Of a DNA stretch of 64,000 bases, positions 35,105 through 43,788 are shown piece by piece (position 1 is the first letter of the stretch; each line of letters begins with the position of its first letter). The stretch is from Gaiellasilicea sp033857955 (GTDB taxonomy: Bacteria > Actinomycetota > Thermoleophilia > Gaiellales > Gaiellaceae). The stretch spans positions 81,983 through 145,982 of the forward strand of contig JAWVCW010000024.1 of NCBI GenBank assembly GCA_033857955.1, read 5' to 3'. The notes under the pieces were generated by a model. The model ran no database searches. It saw only the letters and a list, made by a program, of their open reading frames with translations, and was not told where the DNA came from. The translations under genes and the position numbers were made by a program.

Positions 35105-35788
35105 ATGATCGTGTTCGAGGGCGTGACGAAGGTCTACGACCCGAACGTGACCGCCTTGAACGACGTCTCGTTCGTGATCGAGAAGGGCGAGTTCGTCTTC
35201 GTCGTCGGCGCCTCGGGCTCGGGCAAGTCGACGATGATCCGCCTGCTCCTGAAAGAGCTCGAGCCGAGCTCCGGCCGGATCCTCGTCGGCGGCCGCGACC
35301 TGACCCGCCTCAAGCACTCCAAGGTGCCGCTCCTGCGGCGCAACGTCGGCTGTGTCTTCCAGGACTTCAAGCTGCTCCCCAACCGCACGGCGGCCGAGAA
35401 CGTGGCCTACGCGCTCAAGGTCCAGGGCGACAGCACGGCGAACATCCGGCGCAAGGTGCCGGAGGTGCTCTCGCTCGTGGGCCTGTCCGACAAGACGAGC
35501 TCGCTGCCGGACGAGCTCTCGGGCGGCGAGCAGCAGCGCGTTTCGATCGCGCGCGCCGTCGTCAACCATCCGCCACTCCTGATCTGCGACGAGCCTACGG
35601 GGAACCTCGATCCGGACACGTCCGTCGGGATCATGCAGCTCCTCTACCGCATCAACCGCGCGGGCACGACGATCCTGATGGTCACCCATGACCGCGAGAT
35701 GGTCGACAAGATGCGCCGCCGCGTGATCGCGCTCGAGGACGGCAGGCTCGCCCGCGACGAGCGCCGCGGAGGCTACGAGAGCGAATGA
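35105..35788 (+). CDS. ftsE: Cell division ABC ATPase FtsE
   Basis: ATPase partner of FtsX at the division septum; the pair controls peptidoglycan hydrolases. 227 aa from ATG 35105 (MIVFEGVTKVYDP), the usual FtsE start and length. Walker A GASGSGKST, Q-loop CVFQDFKLLP, signature LSGGEQQRVSIARA, Walker B LLICDEPTGNLD, H-loop VTHD. The frame stays open upstream to 34952; a GTG at 35015 would add a 30-residue Thr/Ser/Asp/Glu-rich tail, which I consider less likely. It overlaps ftsX by 4 nt. Confidence 0.93.
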   Translation: MIVFEGVTKVYDPNVTALNDVSFVIEKGEFVFVVGASGSGKSTMIRLLLKELEPSSGRILVGGRDLTRLKHSKVPLLRRNVGCVFQDFKLLPNRTAAENVAYALKVQGDSTANIRRKVPEVLSLVGLSDKTSSLPDELSGGEQQRVSIARAVVNHPPLLICDEPTGNLDPDTSVGIMQLLYRINRAGTTILMVTHDREMVDKMRRRVIALEDGRLARDERRGGYESE

Positions 35789-36687
35789 GGGCGTTCAAAC
35801 TCCTCTTCTCGGAGTCGATCCGCTCACTCGGCGCGAACCTCTCGACCACGATCGCGGCGACGATGACCGTGCTGATCGGGATGTTCCTGCTCGGCCTGTT
35901 CATCGCGCTCGGCTCCTGGGCGCAGTCGTTCGGCGACCGGCAGAAGGAGAAGCTGCTCGTCAAGGTCTACTTCTGCACCGAGTCCACGTGCGCCCAGCCG
36001 GCGCGCCAGTCAGAGATCAACGCTGTCCGGGTGAAGCTCACGTCCCCGCCACTGAACTCGCTGGTCAAGGAGGTCACGTTCGTCTCCAAGGCCGACGCGC
36101 TCGACCGGATGCGCAAGCTGCAGCCGGAGATCGTCGCGAACCTGCCCGGGAACCCGCTGCCGGACGCGTTCGAGGTCACCGCGCTCGACGGGGCGAACGT
36201 GAAGGCGATCAGTCGTGCGCTCGAGTCGCCGGCGCTTCCCAAGGGGGTCGAGAAGATCAACGACGGCGGCGACGTCTCGGACCGGGTCGTCACCGTCGCG
36301 CGGGTTCTCTCGACCGCGTTTGCGATCGCGACGGTCGTCCTCCTCATCTCGTCGGCGCTCCTGATCGCGAACACGATCCGTCTCTCGATCTTCTCGCGGC
36401 GCCGGGAGATCGAGGTGATGAAGCTCGTCGGGGCCACGAACTGGTTCGTCCGCGGCCCGTTCATGCTCGAAGGTCTCATCTGCGGGGTGCTGGGCTCGCT
36501 CATTGCAGTGCTGTTACTGCTGATCGGCAAGGCGGTCGTGCTCGAGCGGGTGACAACACGCTTCGACGCCGGCGCGGGCGTGGAGGCCTGGTCGCTGACG
36601 ACGATCTCCCTGATCGTGATCCTCGTCGGGTTGACCGTCGGGGCCATTGGGTCCGGCATCACGCTGCGCAGATTCCTGCAGGTCTAG
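35785..36687 (+). CDS. ftsX: Cell division permease-like protein FtsX
   Basis: Membrane partner of FtsE, 300 aa. Transmembrane helix 1 about 20-48, a large extracytoplasmic loop about 50-165 that includes C67 and C72 (FCTESTCAQ), then three helices in the C-terminal half (FAIATVVLLISSALLIANTI, MLEGLICGVLGSLIAVLLLL, LTTISLIVILVGLTVGAIGS). The loop normally recruits a hydrolase partner. ATGA overlap with ftsE. Typical for the actinobacterial prfB-ftsEX-smpB block. Confidence 0.95.
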   Translation: MRAFKLLFSESIRSLGANLSTTIAATMTVLIGMFLLGLFIALGSWAQSFGDRQKEKLLVKVYFCTESTCAQPARQSEINAVRVKLTSPPLNSLVKEVTFVSKADALDRMRKLQPEIVANLPGNPLPDAFEVTALDGANVKAISRALESPALPKGVEKINDGGDVSDRVVTVARVLSTAFAIATVVLLISSALLIANTIRLSIFSRRREIEVMKLVGATNWFVRGPFMLEGLICGVLGSLIAVLLLLIGKAVVLERVTTRFDAGAGVEAWSLTTISLIVILVGLTVGAIGSGITLRRFLQV

Positions 36688-36693
36688 GGACGC

Positions 36694-38325
36694 TTGGCAT
36701 CTCGCCGGGAGCACCGCGGCCGCCAGAAGCGGCCGAGTCGCGGGCAGCGCCGTCAGCGGCGTGCCGCGCACATCCGGGTTCCCGAACCGGAGATCGTCCT
36801 TCCGTACCGGCGCACCGAGCCGGAGACCGTCGTCGCGCACGTCGGGCCGACCAACTCGGGCAAGACCCACTCGGCGCTCGAGTTCCTGGCCGACACGGGC
36901 CGTGGCGTCTTCGCTGCGCCGCTCCGGATGCTCGCCCAGGAGGCGCACCGCCGCCTGAGCGCCCAGCTCGGTGCCGAACACGTTGGCCTCGTCACGGGCG
37001 AGGAGCGCGTGAACGAGCGGGCTCCGATCATCTGCTGCACCGCCGAGATGGCGCCGCTCTCCGGTGAGGTACTCGTCCTCGACGAGGTGCAGTGGGCCGA
37101 CGACAGCGAGCGCGGCTCCGCCTGGACGCGGCTGCTCCTCGCCGGCGAGTACCGCCACATCCTCCTCCTCGGAGCCGTCGAGGCGCTCCCGCTGATCGAG
37201 AACGCGTTCCCGCAGGCCGAGGTGCGCTTCTTCGAGCGCAAGGCGCCGCTCGACTGGACGGGCGCGGTCTCGTTTCAGAGCCTTCGGCCCGGCACCGTCG
37301 TCGTCGCGTTCAGCCGCCGCGCGGTGCTCGCGCTCGCAGGGGAGCTGAACCGCAGGCAGCCGGGAAAGGTCGCCGTCCTCTACGGGGCGATGCCGCTCGC
37401 ATCCCGGCGGCTCGAGATCGAGCGGTTCGTGAGCGGCGAGGCCTCCGTCTGCTGCGCGACCGACGTCCTCGGCCACGGTGTCAACCTCCCGTGCGAGACG
37501 CTGCTCTTCGCCGAGTCGCAGAAGTTCGACGGCGAGGAGCGGCGCGATCTGCACGCCTGGGAGATCGCGCAGATCGCGGGGCGCGCGGGCCGCTTCGGAT
37601 TGGTGGAGCGTGGCCACGTCGGCGTCCTGACCGGGATCGTCTGGGCGAACGCCGACCCCGACCTGATCCAGTCCGCGCTCGTCCCGCACGTGGAGCTTCC
37701 CGGCGGTCACATGGGTTACCGGGTCGTCGACACCGCGCGGTTGCGGCCGCGGCTCGAGGACCTTCCCGTCGACTCGCCTCAGCAACTCTCGGCGGTGCTT
37801 CGCGCCTGGCACTCGGCGGCGCTGCGGCAGTGGGCGACGGAGGGCTGGCTCTCGGTCGAGTCGATCGGCCCGTTGCTCGTCCGGCTCGACGCCGTGCAGC
37901 GACGGCTGCAAGAGCGCGGCCGCAAGCTCCCGCTCGAGCAGGTCTGGAAGCTCGTCAACGCCCCGGTCGACGAGGACAACGTCGAGCTGCTCGCGACGCT
38001 CGCTCTCGCGCTCGCCGGCGACCGTACCCAGCGGCCCGTGCTCCAGTGGCTGCTCGATGCGGGCCGCCTTCGCGATGCCTCGCTCGAGGACGCCGAGCAG
38101 ACGGCGCGCACCGCGAGCATCCTGCGCTGGTTCGCGCTCCAGTACCCCGACGTCGGCGGCGTCACGCTCGAGAAGGCGGCCGAGCTCGAGGAGGCGGCCG
38201 CGCGCCGCGTCAGCGAGAAGCTGGCAGCAGAGGTCAACTCTCCCTCCGTGGGCCGGTGCAAGTCGTGCGGCCAGAGCTGCGCGCCCTGGTTCGCCTTATG
38301 CGAGAGGTGCTACGGCCGCCGGTAG
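36694..38325 (+). CDS. Suv3-like superfamily 2 RNA helicase with Cys knuckle
   Basis: 543-aa helicase resembling mitochondrial Suv3. A basic N-terminal tail (1-30) precedes motif I GPTNSGKTH, the exact Suv3-type Walker A; motif II is DEVQ; motif VI is QIAGRAGRFG; the ATDVLGHGVNLP segment is also Suv3-like. The C-terminus ends in a Cys-rich knuckle (CKSCGQSC and CERC, spaced C-x2-C-x3-C-x6-C-x2-C) which could bind zinc or RNA. In mitochondria Suv3 works with PNPase or an exonuclease in RNA decay; the bacterial role is unknown. TTG start 6 nt after ftsX, so it is in the ftsEX operon. It overlaps the convergent SemiSWEET end by 16 nt. Confidence 0.8.
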   Translation: MASRREHRGRQKRPSRGQRRQRRAAHIRVPEPEIVLPYRRTEPETVVAHVGPTNSGKTHSALEFLADTGRGVFAAPLRMLAQEAHRRLSAQLGAEHVGLVTGEERVNERAPIICCTAEMAPLSGEVLVLDEVQWADDSERGSAWTRLLLAGEYRHILLLGAVEALPLIENAFPQAEVRFFERKAPLDWTGAVSFQSLRPGTVVVAFSRRAVLALAGELNRRQPGKVAVLYGAMPLASRRLEIERFVSGEASVCCATDVLGHGVNLPCETLLFAESQKFDGEERRDLHAWEIAQIAGRAGRFGLVERGHVGVLTGIVWANADPDLIQSALVPHVELPGGHMGYRVVDTARLRPRLEDLPVDSPQQLSAVLRAWHSAALRQWATEGWLSVESIGPLLVRLDAVQRRLQERGRKLPLEQVWKLVNAPVDEDNVELLATLALALAGDRTQRPVLQWLLDAGRLRDASLEDAEQTARTASILRWFALQYPDVGGVTLEKAAELEEAAARRVSEKLAAEVNSPSVGRCKSCGQSCAPWFALCERCYGRR

Positions 38326-38573
38326 CGCAACGTCACGGCCATCGTCGCAACGATCACGATCGCGGCGACGACGTTCGGCACGATCATGGCCCAGTTTCCG
38401 AGTGCGATGCCGTAGGCGAGCCACAGCAGGAAGCCGACGAAGAGCACGGTCATGTAGGCGACCGAGACTCCGTGCGAGGAGCGGTGATGGACGATCTTCC
38501 GGATCTGGAGCACGGGGGAGACCGCCATCGCGATTCCCCACGTCGCCGCGGAGAAGGCGAGAACGGTGACCAC
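38310..38573 (-). CDS. SemiSWEET / PQ-loop sugar transporter
   Basis: 87-aa membrane protein with three helices, the size of bacterial SemiSWEETs, which act as dimers to carry small sugars. The signature SPVLQIRKIVHHRSSHGVS holds the PQ-like motif (here PVLQ), followed by a helix ending WLAYGIALGNWAMIVPNVV, with the conserved Trp-Asn pair. GTG at 38571-38573 starts 6 nt after TACCGT on the minus strand. Transport substrate unknown. Confidence 0.85.
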   Translation of the reverse strand: MVTVLAFSAATWGIAMAVSPVLQIRKIVHHRSSHGVSVAYMTVLFVGFLLWLAYGIALGNWAMIVPNVVAAIVIVATMAVTLRYRRP

Positions 38574-38579
38574 GGCGGC

Positions 38580-38585
38580 ACGGTA
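38580..38585 (-). promoter_or_regulatory. -10 box (TACCGT) for leaderless SemiSWEET gene
   Basis: Minus-strand TANNNT hexamer ending 6 nt before the GTG start. Confidence 0.45.
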
Positions 38586-38646
38586 CCTGGAGCTGCCAAC
38601 CCCACGACGCGCTGAGCCGCCGAGCGGCCGTGAGGTTCGCAGCTCC

Positions 38647-38652
38647 TACAAT
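38647..38652 (+). promoter_or_regulatory. -10 box (TACAAT) for leaderless smpB
   Basis: TACAAT, five of six matches to TATAAT, ending 6 nt before the smpB ATG; no ribosome site. Confidence 0.55.
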
Positions 38653-38658
38653 CGCCGG

Positions 38659-39123
38659 ATGGCCAAACCGACAGGCACCAAGCTGATCGCGGAGAATCGC
38701 CGCGCCCGTCACGACTACGAGCTGCTCGACCGGTTCGAGGCGGGGATCGTCCTCACCGGGACCGAGGTGAAGTCGCTGCGCGACGGCCGCGTGACGCTCG
38801 CGCAGGCCTACGCGGACGTGCGCGGCAACGAGGTGTGGCTGATCGGCGCCGAGATCGCGGTCTACGACCAGGGCAACAGCCAGAACCACGAGCCCAAACG
38901 AGACCGAAAGCTGCTGCTCCATCGCGGCGAGATCGCGTCGCTCGTGGGCAAGGTGCGCGAGAAGGGCCAGACGATCGTGCCGACGCGCCTGTACTTCAAG
39001 GACGGGCGGGTGAAGATCGAGCTGGCGCTCGCACGCGGCAAGGAGAAGGGCGACAAGCGCCGTGACATCGCAGACCGCGAAGCGAAGCGGCAGATGGAGC
39101 GGGCCGTGAAGTCTCGCCGGTAG
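38659..39123 (+). CDS. smpB: tmRNA-binding protein SmpB
   Basis: SsrA-binding protein, 154 aa; carries tmRNA into stalled ribosomes for trans-translation. Family motifs: TGTKLIAENRRARHDYELL, FEAGIVLTGTEVKSLRDGR, the RDRKLLLHRGEI segment and the C-terminal basic helix (RDIADREAKRQMERAVK). ATG at 38659 gives the family start; an open frame upstream is not coding. Its partner tmRNA lies 5 kb downstream, separated by the coxSLM-type genes and an acetyltransferase. Confidence 0.97.
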   Translation: MAKPTGTKLIAENRRARHDYELLDRFEAGIVLTGTEVKSLRDGRVTLAQAYADVRGNEVWLIGAEIAVYDQGNSQNHEPKRDRKLLLHRGEIASLVGKVREKGQTIVPTRLYFKDGRVKIELALARGKEKGDKRRDIADREAKRQMERAVKSRR

Positions 39124-39185
39124 TGGCGCTCGCCACGAGGGAGGAGTAGGCTCGCCGCGACTGCACCGCTGACGAGGAGGCAACT

Positions 39186-39647
39186 GTGAGACGCGTCTCT
39201 CTAGCTGTCAACGGCGTTCGCCACGAGCTCGACCTGGAGCCGCGTGAGCTCCTCGTCTATGTGCTGCGCGAGCGCCTCGGGCTGACCGGGACGAACGTCG
39301 GCTGCGACACGTCCTCGTGCGGAGCCTGCACCGTGCTCGTGGAGGGCGAGTCGGTGAAGTCCTGCACCGTGCTCGGCGTCCAGGCGGATGGGCGCGACGT
39401 GACCACGATCGAGGGGCTCGCCGACAACGGCACGCTCCATCCGATCCAGCAGGCGTTCCACGAGCAGCACGGCCTGCAGTGCGGGTACTGCACGCCCGGG
39501 ATGGTCATGGCGGTCGTCAGCCTGCTCGCGGACAACCCGGACCCGACCGAGGCCGAGATCAGGAGCGGGCTCGAGGGCAACCTCTGCCGCTGCACCGGCT
39601 ACCAGAACATCGTCGAGGCCGTGCAGAGCGCGGCCGCAGTGGCGTAG
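39186..39647 (+). CDS. Molybdenum hydroxylase small [2Fe-2S] subunit
   Basis: Iron-sulphur subunit of a xanthine/CO dehydrogenase family enzyme, 153 aa. N-terminal ferredoxin-like cluster CDTSSCGACTVLVEGESVKSC and C-terminal cluster in CGYCTPGMVMA and CRCTGYQNIVEA. GTG start after a strong GAGGAGG site; TAGGCT (39147-39152) is a plausible -10. It shuttles electrons from the Mo site to FAD. Order here is small-large-medium. Confidence 0.94.
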   Translation: MRRVSLAVNGVRHELDLEPRELLVYVLRERLGLTGTNVGCDTSSCGACTVLVEGESVKSCTVLGVQADGRDVTTIEGLADNGTLHPIQQAFHEQHGLQCGYCTPGMVMAVVSLLADNPDPTEAEIRSGLEGNLCRCTGYQNIVEAVQSAAAVA

Positions 39648-39657
39648 GGAGGACGAG

Positions 39658-42015
39658 ATGGCCACCACCGAGACCCGCACTACCGCCCGCGTCGTCGGCA
39701 CACCGGTCCCCCGCAAGGAGGACCGCAAGCTCGTCACCGGGCACGGCCAGTTCATGGACAACATCAACCTTCCCGGCCAGCTCTGGCTGTCGGTCGTGCG
39801 CAGCCCGTATGCGCACGCCACGATCAAGCGGGTCGGGCTGGAAGGGGCGCGCGAGCTGGAGGGCGTCGTCGCAGCCTTCAGCGGCGCCGAGCTCGCGGCC
39901 GACTGGGCCGGCTCGCTGCCGTGCGCCTGGCCCGTCACCGAAGAGATCCGGATGCCGTCGCACTTCCCGCTCGCCTTCGACAAGGCGCGCCACGTCGGCG
40001 ACGGCGTGGCGGTGGTCGTCGCCGAGTCGAGAGAGATCGCGAAGGACGCGGCGGAGCTCGTCGAGGTCGAGTACGAGCCGCTTGCAGCTGTCACCGATGT
40101 CGGCCGGGCGCTCGAGCCCGACGCCCCGATCGTCCACGACGACTTCGAGACGAACGAGTGCTACGTGTGGAAGCTCGATGCGGGCGAGATCGAGCAGGCC
40201 TTTGCCGACGCCGAGGTCACGGTCAAGCGCAGCTACCGCCAGCAGCGGCTGGTTCCGGCGGCGATGGAGCCGCGCGGTGCGCTCGCGCAGGAGCTCCCCG
40301 GCACGGGCGAGCTGACGCTCTGGTCGTCCACGCAGATCCCGCACATCCTGCGGCTCACGCTCGCGGGCGTCGTGGGTGTTCCGGAGGCGCGCTTGCGGGT
40401 GATTGCGCCCGATGTCGGCGGTGCCTTCGGCTCCAAGCTCGACGTCTACGCGGAGGAGGCGCTCTGCCTCGCGCTCGCGCGGCGTCTGAAGCGGCCGGTC
40501 AAGTGGATCGAGGAGCGCTCGGAGGCGTTCAACGCGACGATCCACGGCCGCGACGTCCTCCAGGAGATCGAGCTGGCCGCGACGGCGGAGGGAAAGATCA
40601 CCGCCGTCCGTGTGCGGCTCGTCTCGGCGATGGGCGCGTATCTGCAGCTCGTGACGCCCGGCATCCCGCTGCTCGGTGCCTGGGTCTACGCAGGCTGCTA
40701 CGACATCCCCGCCTACAGCTTCGAGTGCACCGGCGTGTTCACGCACACGACGCCGACCGACGCCTACCGCGGCGCGGGCCGGCCCGAGGCGACGTATGCG
40801 ATCGAGCGCGTGGTCGACGCGCTCGCGACCGAGCTCGGGATGGATCCGGTCGAGCTGCGGCGGCGCAACTTCATCACCGAGTTCCCCGCGACGATCGCGT
40901 CCGGGCTCACGATCGACTCGGGCGACTTCAATGCCTCTCTCGATCGCGCGCTCGAGCACCTCGACCTCGATGCACTGCGTGCCGAGCAGGCCGAGCGGCG
41001 CGCGCGCGGCGACACGAAGGAGCTGGGAATCGGCCTCTCGACCTACGTCGAGATGTGCGGGCTCGCCCCCTCGGGAATCCTCGGCGCGATCCGCTACGTC
41101 GCCGGAGGGTGGGACGCGGCCACGGTCCGTTGCCTGCCGAGCGGCACCGTGCAGGTGCTCACCGGCACGTCGCCGCACGGGCAGGGGCACGAGACGTCGT
41201 GGTCGCAGATCGCCGCGGACGAGCTCGGCTACGAGGTGGACGAGATCGAGGTGCTGCACGGCGACACGACCGTCAGCCCCCTCGGGATGGACACCTACGG
41301 CAGCCGCAGCCTCGCCGTCGGTGGGATCGCGCTCCACCAGGCGGCGCAGAAGATCGTCGCCAAGGCGCGCACGCTTGCGGCCCATCAGCTGCAGGTGCCC
41401 GAGGACGAGCTCGACTACGAAGCCGGGACGTTCACGGCAGGCGACAGCTCGGTGACGATGAAGGAGCTCGCGTTCGCGGCGTGGTCCGCGCACGACATCC
41501 CGCCGGGCTTCGAGCCCGGCCTCGAGGCGACTGCCGTCTACGACCCGCCGAACTTCAGCTGGCCGGGCGGAGCGCACGCGGCCGTCGTCGAGATCGACAC
41601 CGAGACCGGGGACGTGCAGCTGATCCGCTACGTGGCGGTCGACGACGTCGGCAAGGTCGTCAACCCGATGATCGTCGACGGCCAGATCCACGGCGGCATC
41701 GCGCAGGGGGTCGCCCAGGCCCTCTTCGAAGAGGCGGTCTACGACGAGGACGGCACGCTGCTGACGTCCTCGTTCACGAACTACCTCGTCCCCTCGGCGG
41801 CCGAGCTGCCCTCGTTCGAACTCGACCGCACCGAGACGCCGAGCCCGACGAACCCGCTCGGCGTCAAGGGAGTGGGCGAGACGGGGGCGATCGCCTCGCC
41901 GGCGGCGGTGATGAACGCCGTCGCCGACGCGCTCGCCCCGTACGGCGTCACCGACATCGACATGCCGGCCACTCCCGAGCGGGTGTGGCGGGCGCTGGAG
42001 GAGGCACGGCGATGA
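39658..42015 (+). CDS. Molybdopterin-binding large subunit, form II CoxL type
   Basis: 785-aa catalytic subunit of the xanthine dehydrogenase/aerobic CO dehydrogenase family. The active-site loop reads AYRGAGR (in DAYRGAGRPEATYAIE), the form II signature, rather than the AYxCSFR of true CO dehydrogenase, so CO is an unlikely main substrate. Other motifs: QLWLSVVRSPYAHA near the N-terminus, GGAFGSKLDVYAEE, the TGTSPHGQGHETSWSQIA region and the catalytic Glu in GVKGVGETGAI. ATG 11 nt after the small subunit; ATGA overlap with the next gene. Substrate is unknown, probably an aldehyde or N-heterocycle. Confidence 0.93.
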   Translation: MATTETRTTARVVGTPVPRKEDRKLVTGHGQFMDNINLPGQLWLSVVRSPYAHATIKRVGLEGARELEGVVAAFSGAELAADWAGSLPCAWPVTEEIRMPSHFPLAFDKARHVGDGVAVVVAESREIAKDAAELVEVEYEPLAAVTDVGRALEPDAPIVHDDFETNECYVWKLDAGEIEQAFADAEVTVKRSYRQQRLVPAAMEPRGALAQELPGTGELTLWSSTQIPHILRLTLAGVVGVPEARLRVIAPDVGGAFGSKLDVYAEEALCLALARRLKRPVKWIEERSEAFNATIHGRDVLQEIELAATAEGKITAVRVRLVSAMGAYLQLVTPGIPLLGAWVYAGCYDIPAYSFECTGVFTHTTPTDAYRGAGRPEATYAIERVVDALATELGMDPVELRRRNFITEFPATIASGLTIDSGDFNASLDRALEHLDLDALRAEQAERRARGDTKELGIGLSTYVEMCGLAPSGILGAIRYVAGGWDAATVRCLPSGTVQVLTGTSPHGQGHETSWSQIAADELGYEVDEIEVLHGDTTVSPLGMDTYGSRSLAVGGIALHQAAQKIVAKARTLAAHQLQVPEDELDYEAGTFTAGDSSVTMKELAFAAWSAHDIPPGFEPGLEATAVYDPPNFSWPGGAHAAVVEIDTETGDVQLIRYVAVDDVGKVVNPMIVDGQIHGGIAQGVAQALFEEAVYDEDGTLLTSSFTNYLVPSAAELPSFELDRTETPSPTNPLGVKGVGETGAIASPAAVMNAVADALAPYGVTDIDMPATPERVWRALEEARR

Positions 42016-42848
42016 TTCCCGCGGCGTTCGACTACGAGGTCGCCGAGTCCCCTGAGCACGCGGTCGAGCTGCTCGGCTCGCGCGAGGACGCAAAGCTCCT
42101 CGCCGGCGGCCACTCCCTGATCCCGCTCCTGAAGCTCCGCTTCGCGCGGCCCTCGCTGCTCGTCGACATCGGCCGGATCGACCGCCTGTCGTACGTCCGC
42201 GACGTCGGCGAATGGCTCGCGATCGGAGCGCTGACGCGCCACAAGGCGGTTCGCGACGATCCGCTCGTCCAGGAGCACTGCCCGATCGTGTCGCACACGG
42301 CCGGCCTGATCGGCGACCCGCAGGTGCGGCACCGCGGCACGATCGGGGGCTCGCTCGCGCACTGCGACCCCGCTTCGGATCTGCCGGCGGTGATTCTGGC
42401 GCTCGGCTCGGAGCTCGTGATCACCGGCCGGGACGGCGAGCGGACAGTACCCGCGTCGGAGTTCTTCCACGGAGTCTTCGACTCGGCCGTCGGGCCGCAG
42501 GAGCTGCTGACGGAGATCCGTGTGCCCAAGGTCGGCAACTGGACGGGCTGGTCGTACCTCAAGTACACCCGGCGGGCGCAGGACTGGGCGACGGTCGGCG
42601 TCGCCGCGCTCGTGCGCCGCGACAATGGCTCAGTTGACGAAGCGCGGATCGCGCTGACGAACATGGGCGCGACACCGGTGCGAGCGGCCGCGGTCGAGCA
42701 GGCCCTCGTCGCCGGCGAGGCCAATCCGGCGGCCTACATGGCGGACGGGACCGATCCCCCGACCGACACGTCGGCGAGCGCCGAGTTCCGCTCGCATCTC
42801 GCCCGCGTGATCGGCGGGCGCGCGATCGAGGAGGCGATGGCTAGGTAG
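42012..42848 (+). CDS. Molybdenum hydroxylase FAD (medium) subunit
   Basis: FAD-binding subunit of the same enzyme, 278 aa. FAD motifs AGGHSLIPLLKLR and TIGGSLAHCDPASDLPA; the C-terminal CO_deh_flav_C domain contains YTRRAQDWATVGVAA. ATG overlaps the large-subunit stop. It ends with an 8-nt overlap with the convergent acetyltransferase gene. No maturation (coxD/E/F) genes are adjacent. Confidence 0.94.
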   Translation: MIPAAFDYEVAESPEHAVELLGSREDAKLLAGGHSLIPLLKLRFARPSLLVDIGRIDRLSYVRDVGEWLAIGALTRHKAVRDDPLVQEHCPIVSHTAGLIGDPQVRHRGTIGGSLAHCDPASDLPAVILALGSELVITGRDGERTVPASEFFHGVFDSAVGPQELLTEIRVPKVGNWTGWSYLKYTRRAQDWATVGVAALVRRDNGSVDEARIALTNMGATPVRAAAVEQALVAGEANPAAYMADGTDPPTDTSASAEFRSHLARVIGGRAIEEAMAR

Positions 42849-43758
42849 CTTCGAGCGCCCCACGGACGATCACGACTCCCGGCTCGAGCACGTAGCCGTG
42901 GCGCTCGTTGAGCCGGCGGATCGGCTCGTTGCGGACCTCATTGGAGGTCTGCAACGACGTGAAGCCGTTTGCCTTCGCCCAGGCGATCTGCGTTCGCTTG
43001 AGCGCTGCGGCGATCCCGCGGCCGCGGTGGGCCCGCTTGACTCCCGTGAGGTCGTGAAAGGCACGCTCGGGGCTCTCTGGCGAGAGTGAGAGCTTGGCGT
43101 AGCCGACGACCTCGCCGTTCTCGAGCGCGGCGAAGACGGCGCGAGGGTCGTCGCTGTCGCCCTGCATGTCGCGCGCCAGCCATTCCTCGAGCGTGCCGAT
43201 GTCGTCCTCCTCGCCGCCGGGGATGTCCGGTGCCGCCTCACGGGCAACCTCCCACAAGCCCTGAGCGAGCTCGGGCCGGTCTGACCAGGTCACGATCTCG
43301 ATCCCGTCCGGCGGAGCCGGATCTGGGATCTCGGCCGAGGTGAGGTCGAGGACGAGGCGAGAGTTCCGGCCGACCTCGTGGTAGCCGTGATTTGCCGCCC
43401 AGGCGAGGCTGCCCTCGTCGTCCTCGGACACGGGTCCCTCGAGCTCCGTGCAGCCGTGGTCCGCCGCCCAGCCCTCGAGCGCGTCGAGGACGGCGATGCC
43501 GATGCCCGCGCCACGCTCGTCCGGCGGGACGAAGGCGGCGCCGATCGCGCGGTGCGCCGGCGTGTGCCAGCCGACGAGCGCGAAGCCTGCGCCGACCGTC
43601 TCGTCGTCGCGCTCCGCGAGCAGCCAGGCCATGTCGGTCGCCTGGTTGCGCCAGTCGACGAAGCCGGAGACGGTCGCGTACTCCCGCGGCTGCGCCTCCA
43701 GGGCCACCGCGACCAGTTCCTCCAGCTCGTCCGCGTCGATCTCGCGAATCCGCACCAT
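42841..43758 (-). CDS. Tandem GNAT acetyltransferase
   Basis: 305-aa protein with two GNAT domains. Domain 1 (about 1-145) has the acetyl-CoA motif PPDERGAGIGIAVLDALEGW; domain 2 (about 155-305) has KRAHRGRGIAAALKRTQIAW and the C-terminal EPIRRLNERHGY. Two-domain GNATs include mycothiol synthase, but the rest of this protein does not look like MshD, so the substrate is open. ATG at 43758 lies 6 nt after TAGTGT on the minus strand, in the same short region as the tmRNA promoter. Confidence 0.85.
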   Translation of the reverse strand: MVRIREIDADELEELVAVALEAQPREYATVSGFVDWRNQATDMAWLLAERDDETVGAGFALVGWHTPAHRAIGAAFVPPDERGAGIGIAVLDALEGWAADHGCTELEGPVSEDDEGSLAWAANHGYHEVGRNSRLVLDLTSAEIPDPAPPDGIEIVTWSDRPELAQGLWEVAREAAPDIPGGEEDDIGTLEEWLARDMQGDSDDPRAVFAALENGEVVGYAKLSLSPESPERAFHDLTGVKRAHRGRGIAAALKRTQIAWAKANGFTSLQTSNEVRNEPIRRLNERHGYVLEPGVVIVRGALEAT

Positions 43759-43763
43759 GCGGC

Positions 43764-43770
43764 TACACTA
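43764..43770. promoter_or_regulatory. Shared divergent promoter, tandem GNAT / ssrA
   Basis: Plus-strand TACACT (43764-43769) would start transcription near 43776, about 13 nt before mature tmRNA. Minus-strand TAGTGT (43765-43770) ends 6 nt before the acetyltransferase ATG. The two hexamers overlap by five bases. Confidence 0.5.
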
Positions 43771-43788
43771 TGGAGTGAACACACATAC

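Noticed and set aside
39658..42015. True aerobic CO dehydrogenase (CoxL form I).
   Set aside because: The active-site loop is AYRGAGR, not AYxCSFR, and maturation genes are missing.
42841..43758. Mycothiol synthase (MshD).
   Set aside because: Two GNAT domains and similar size, but the sequence outside the acetyl-CoA motifs does not resemble MshD.
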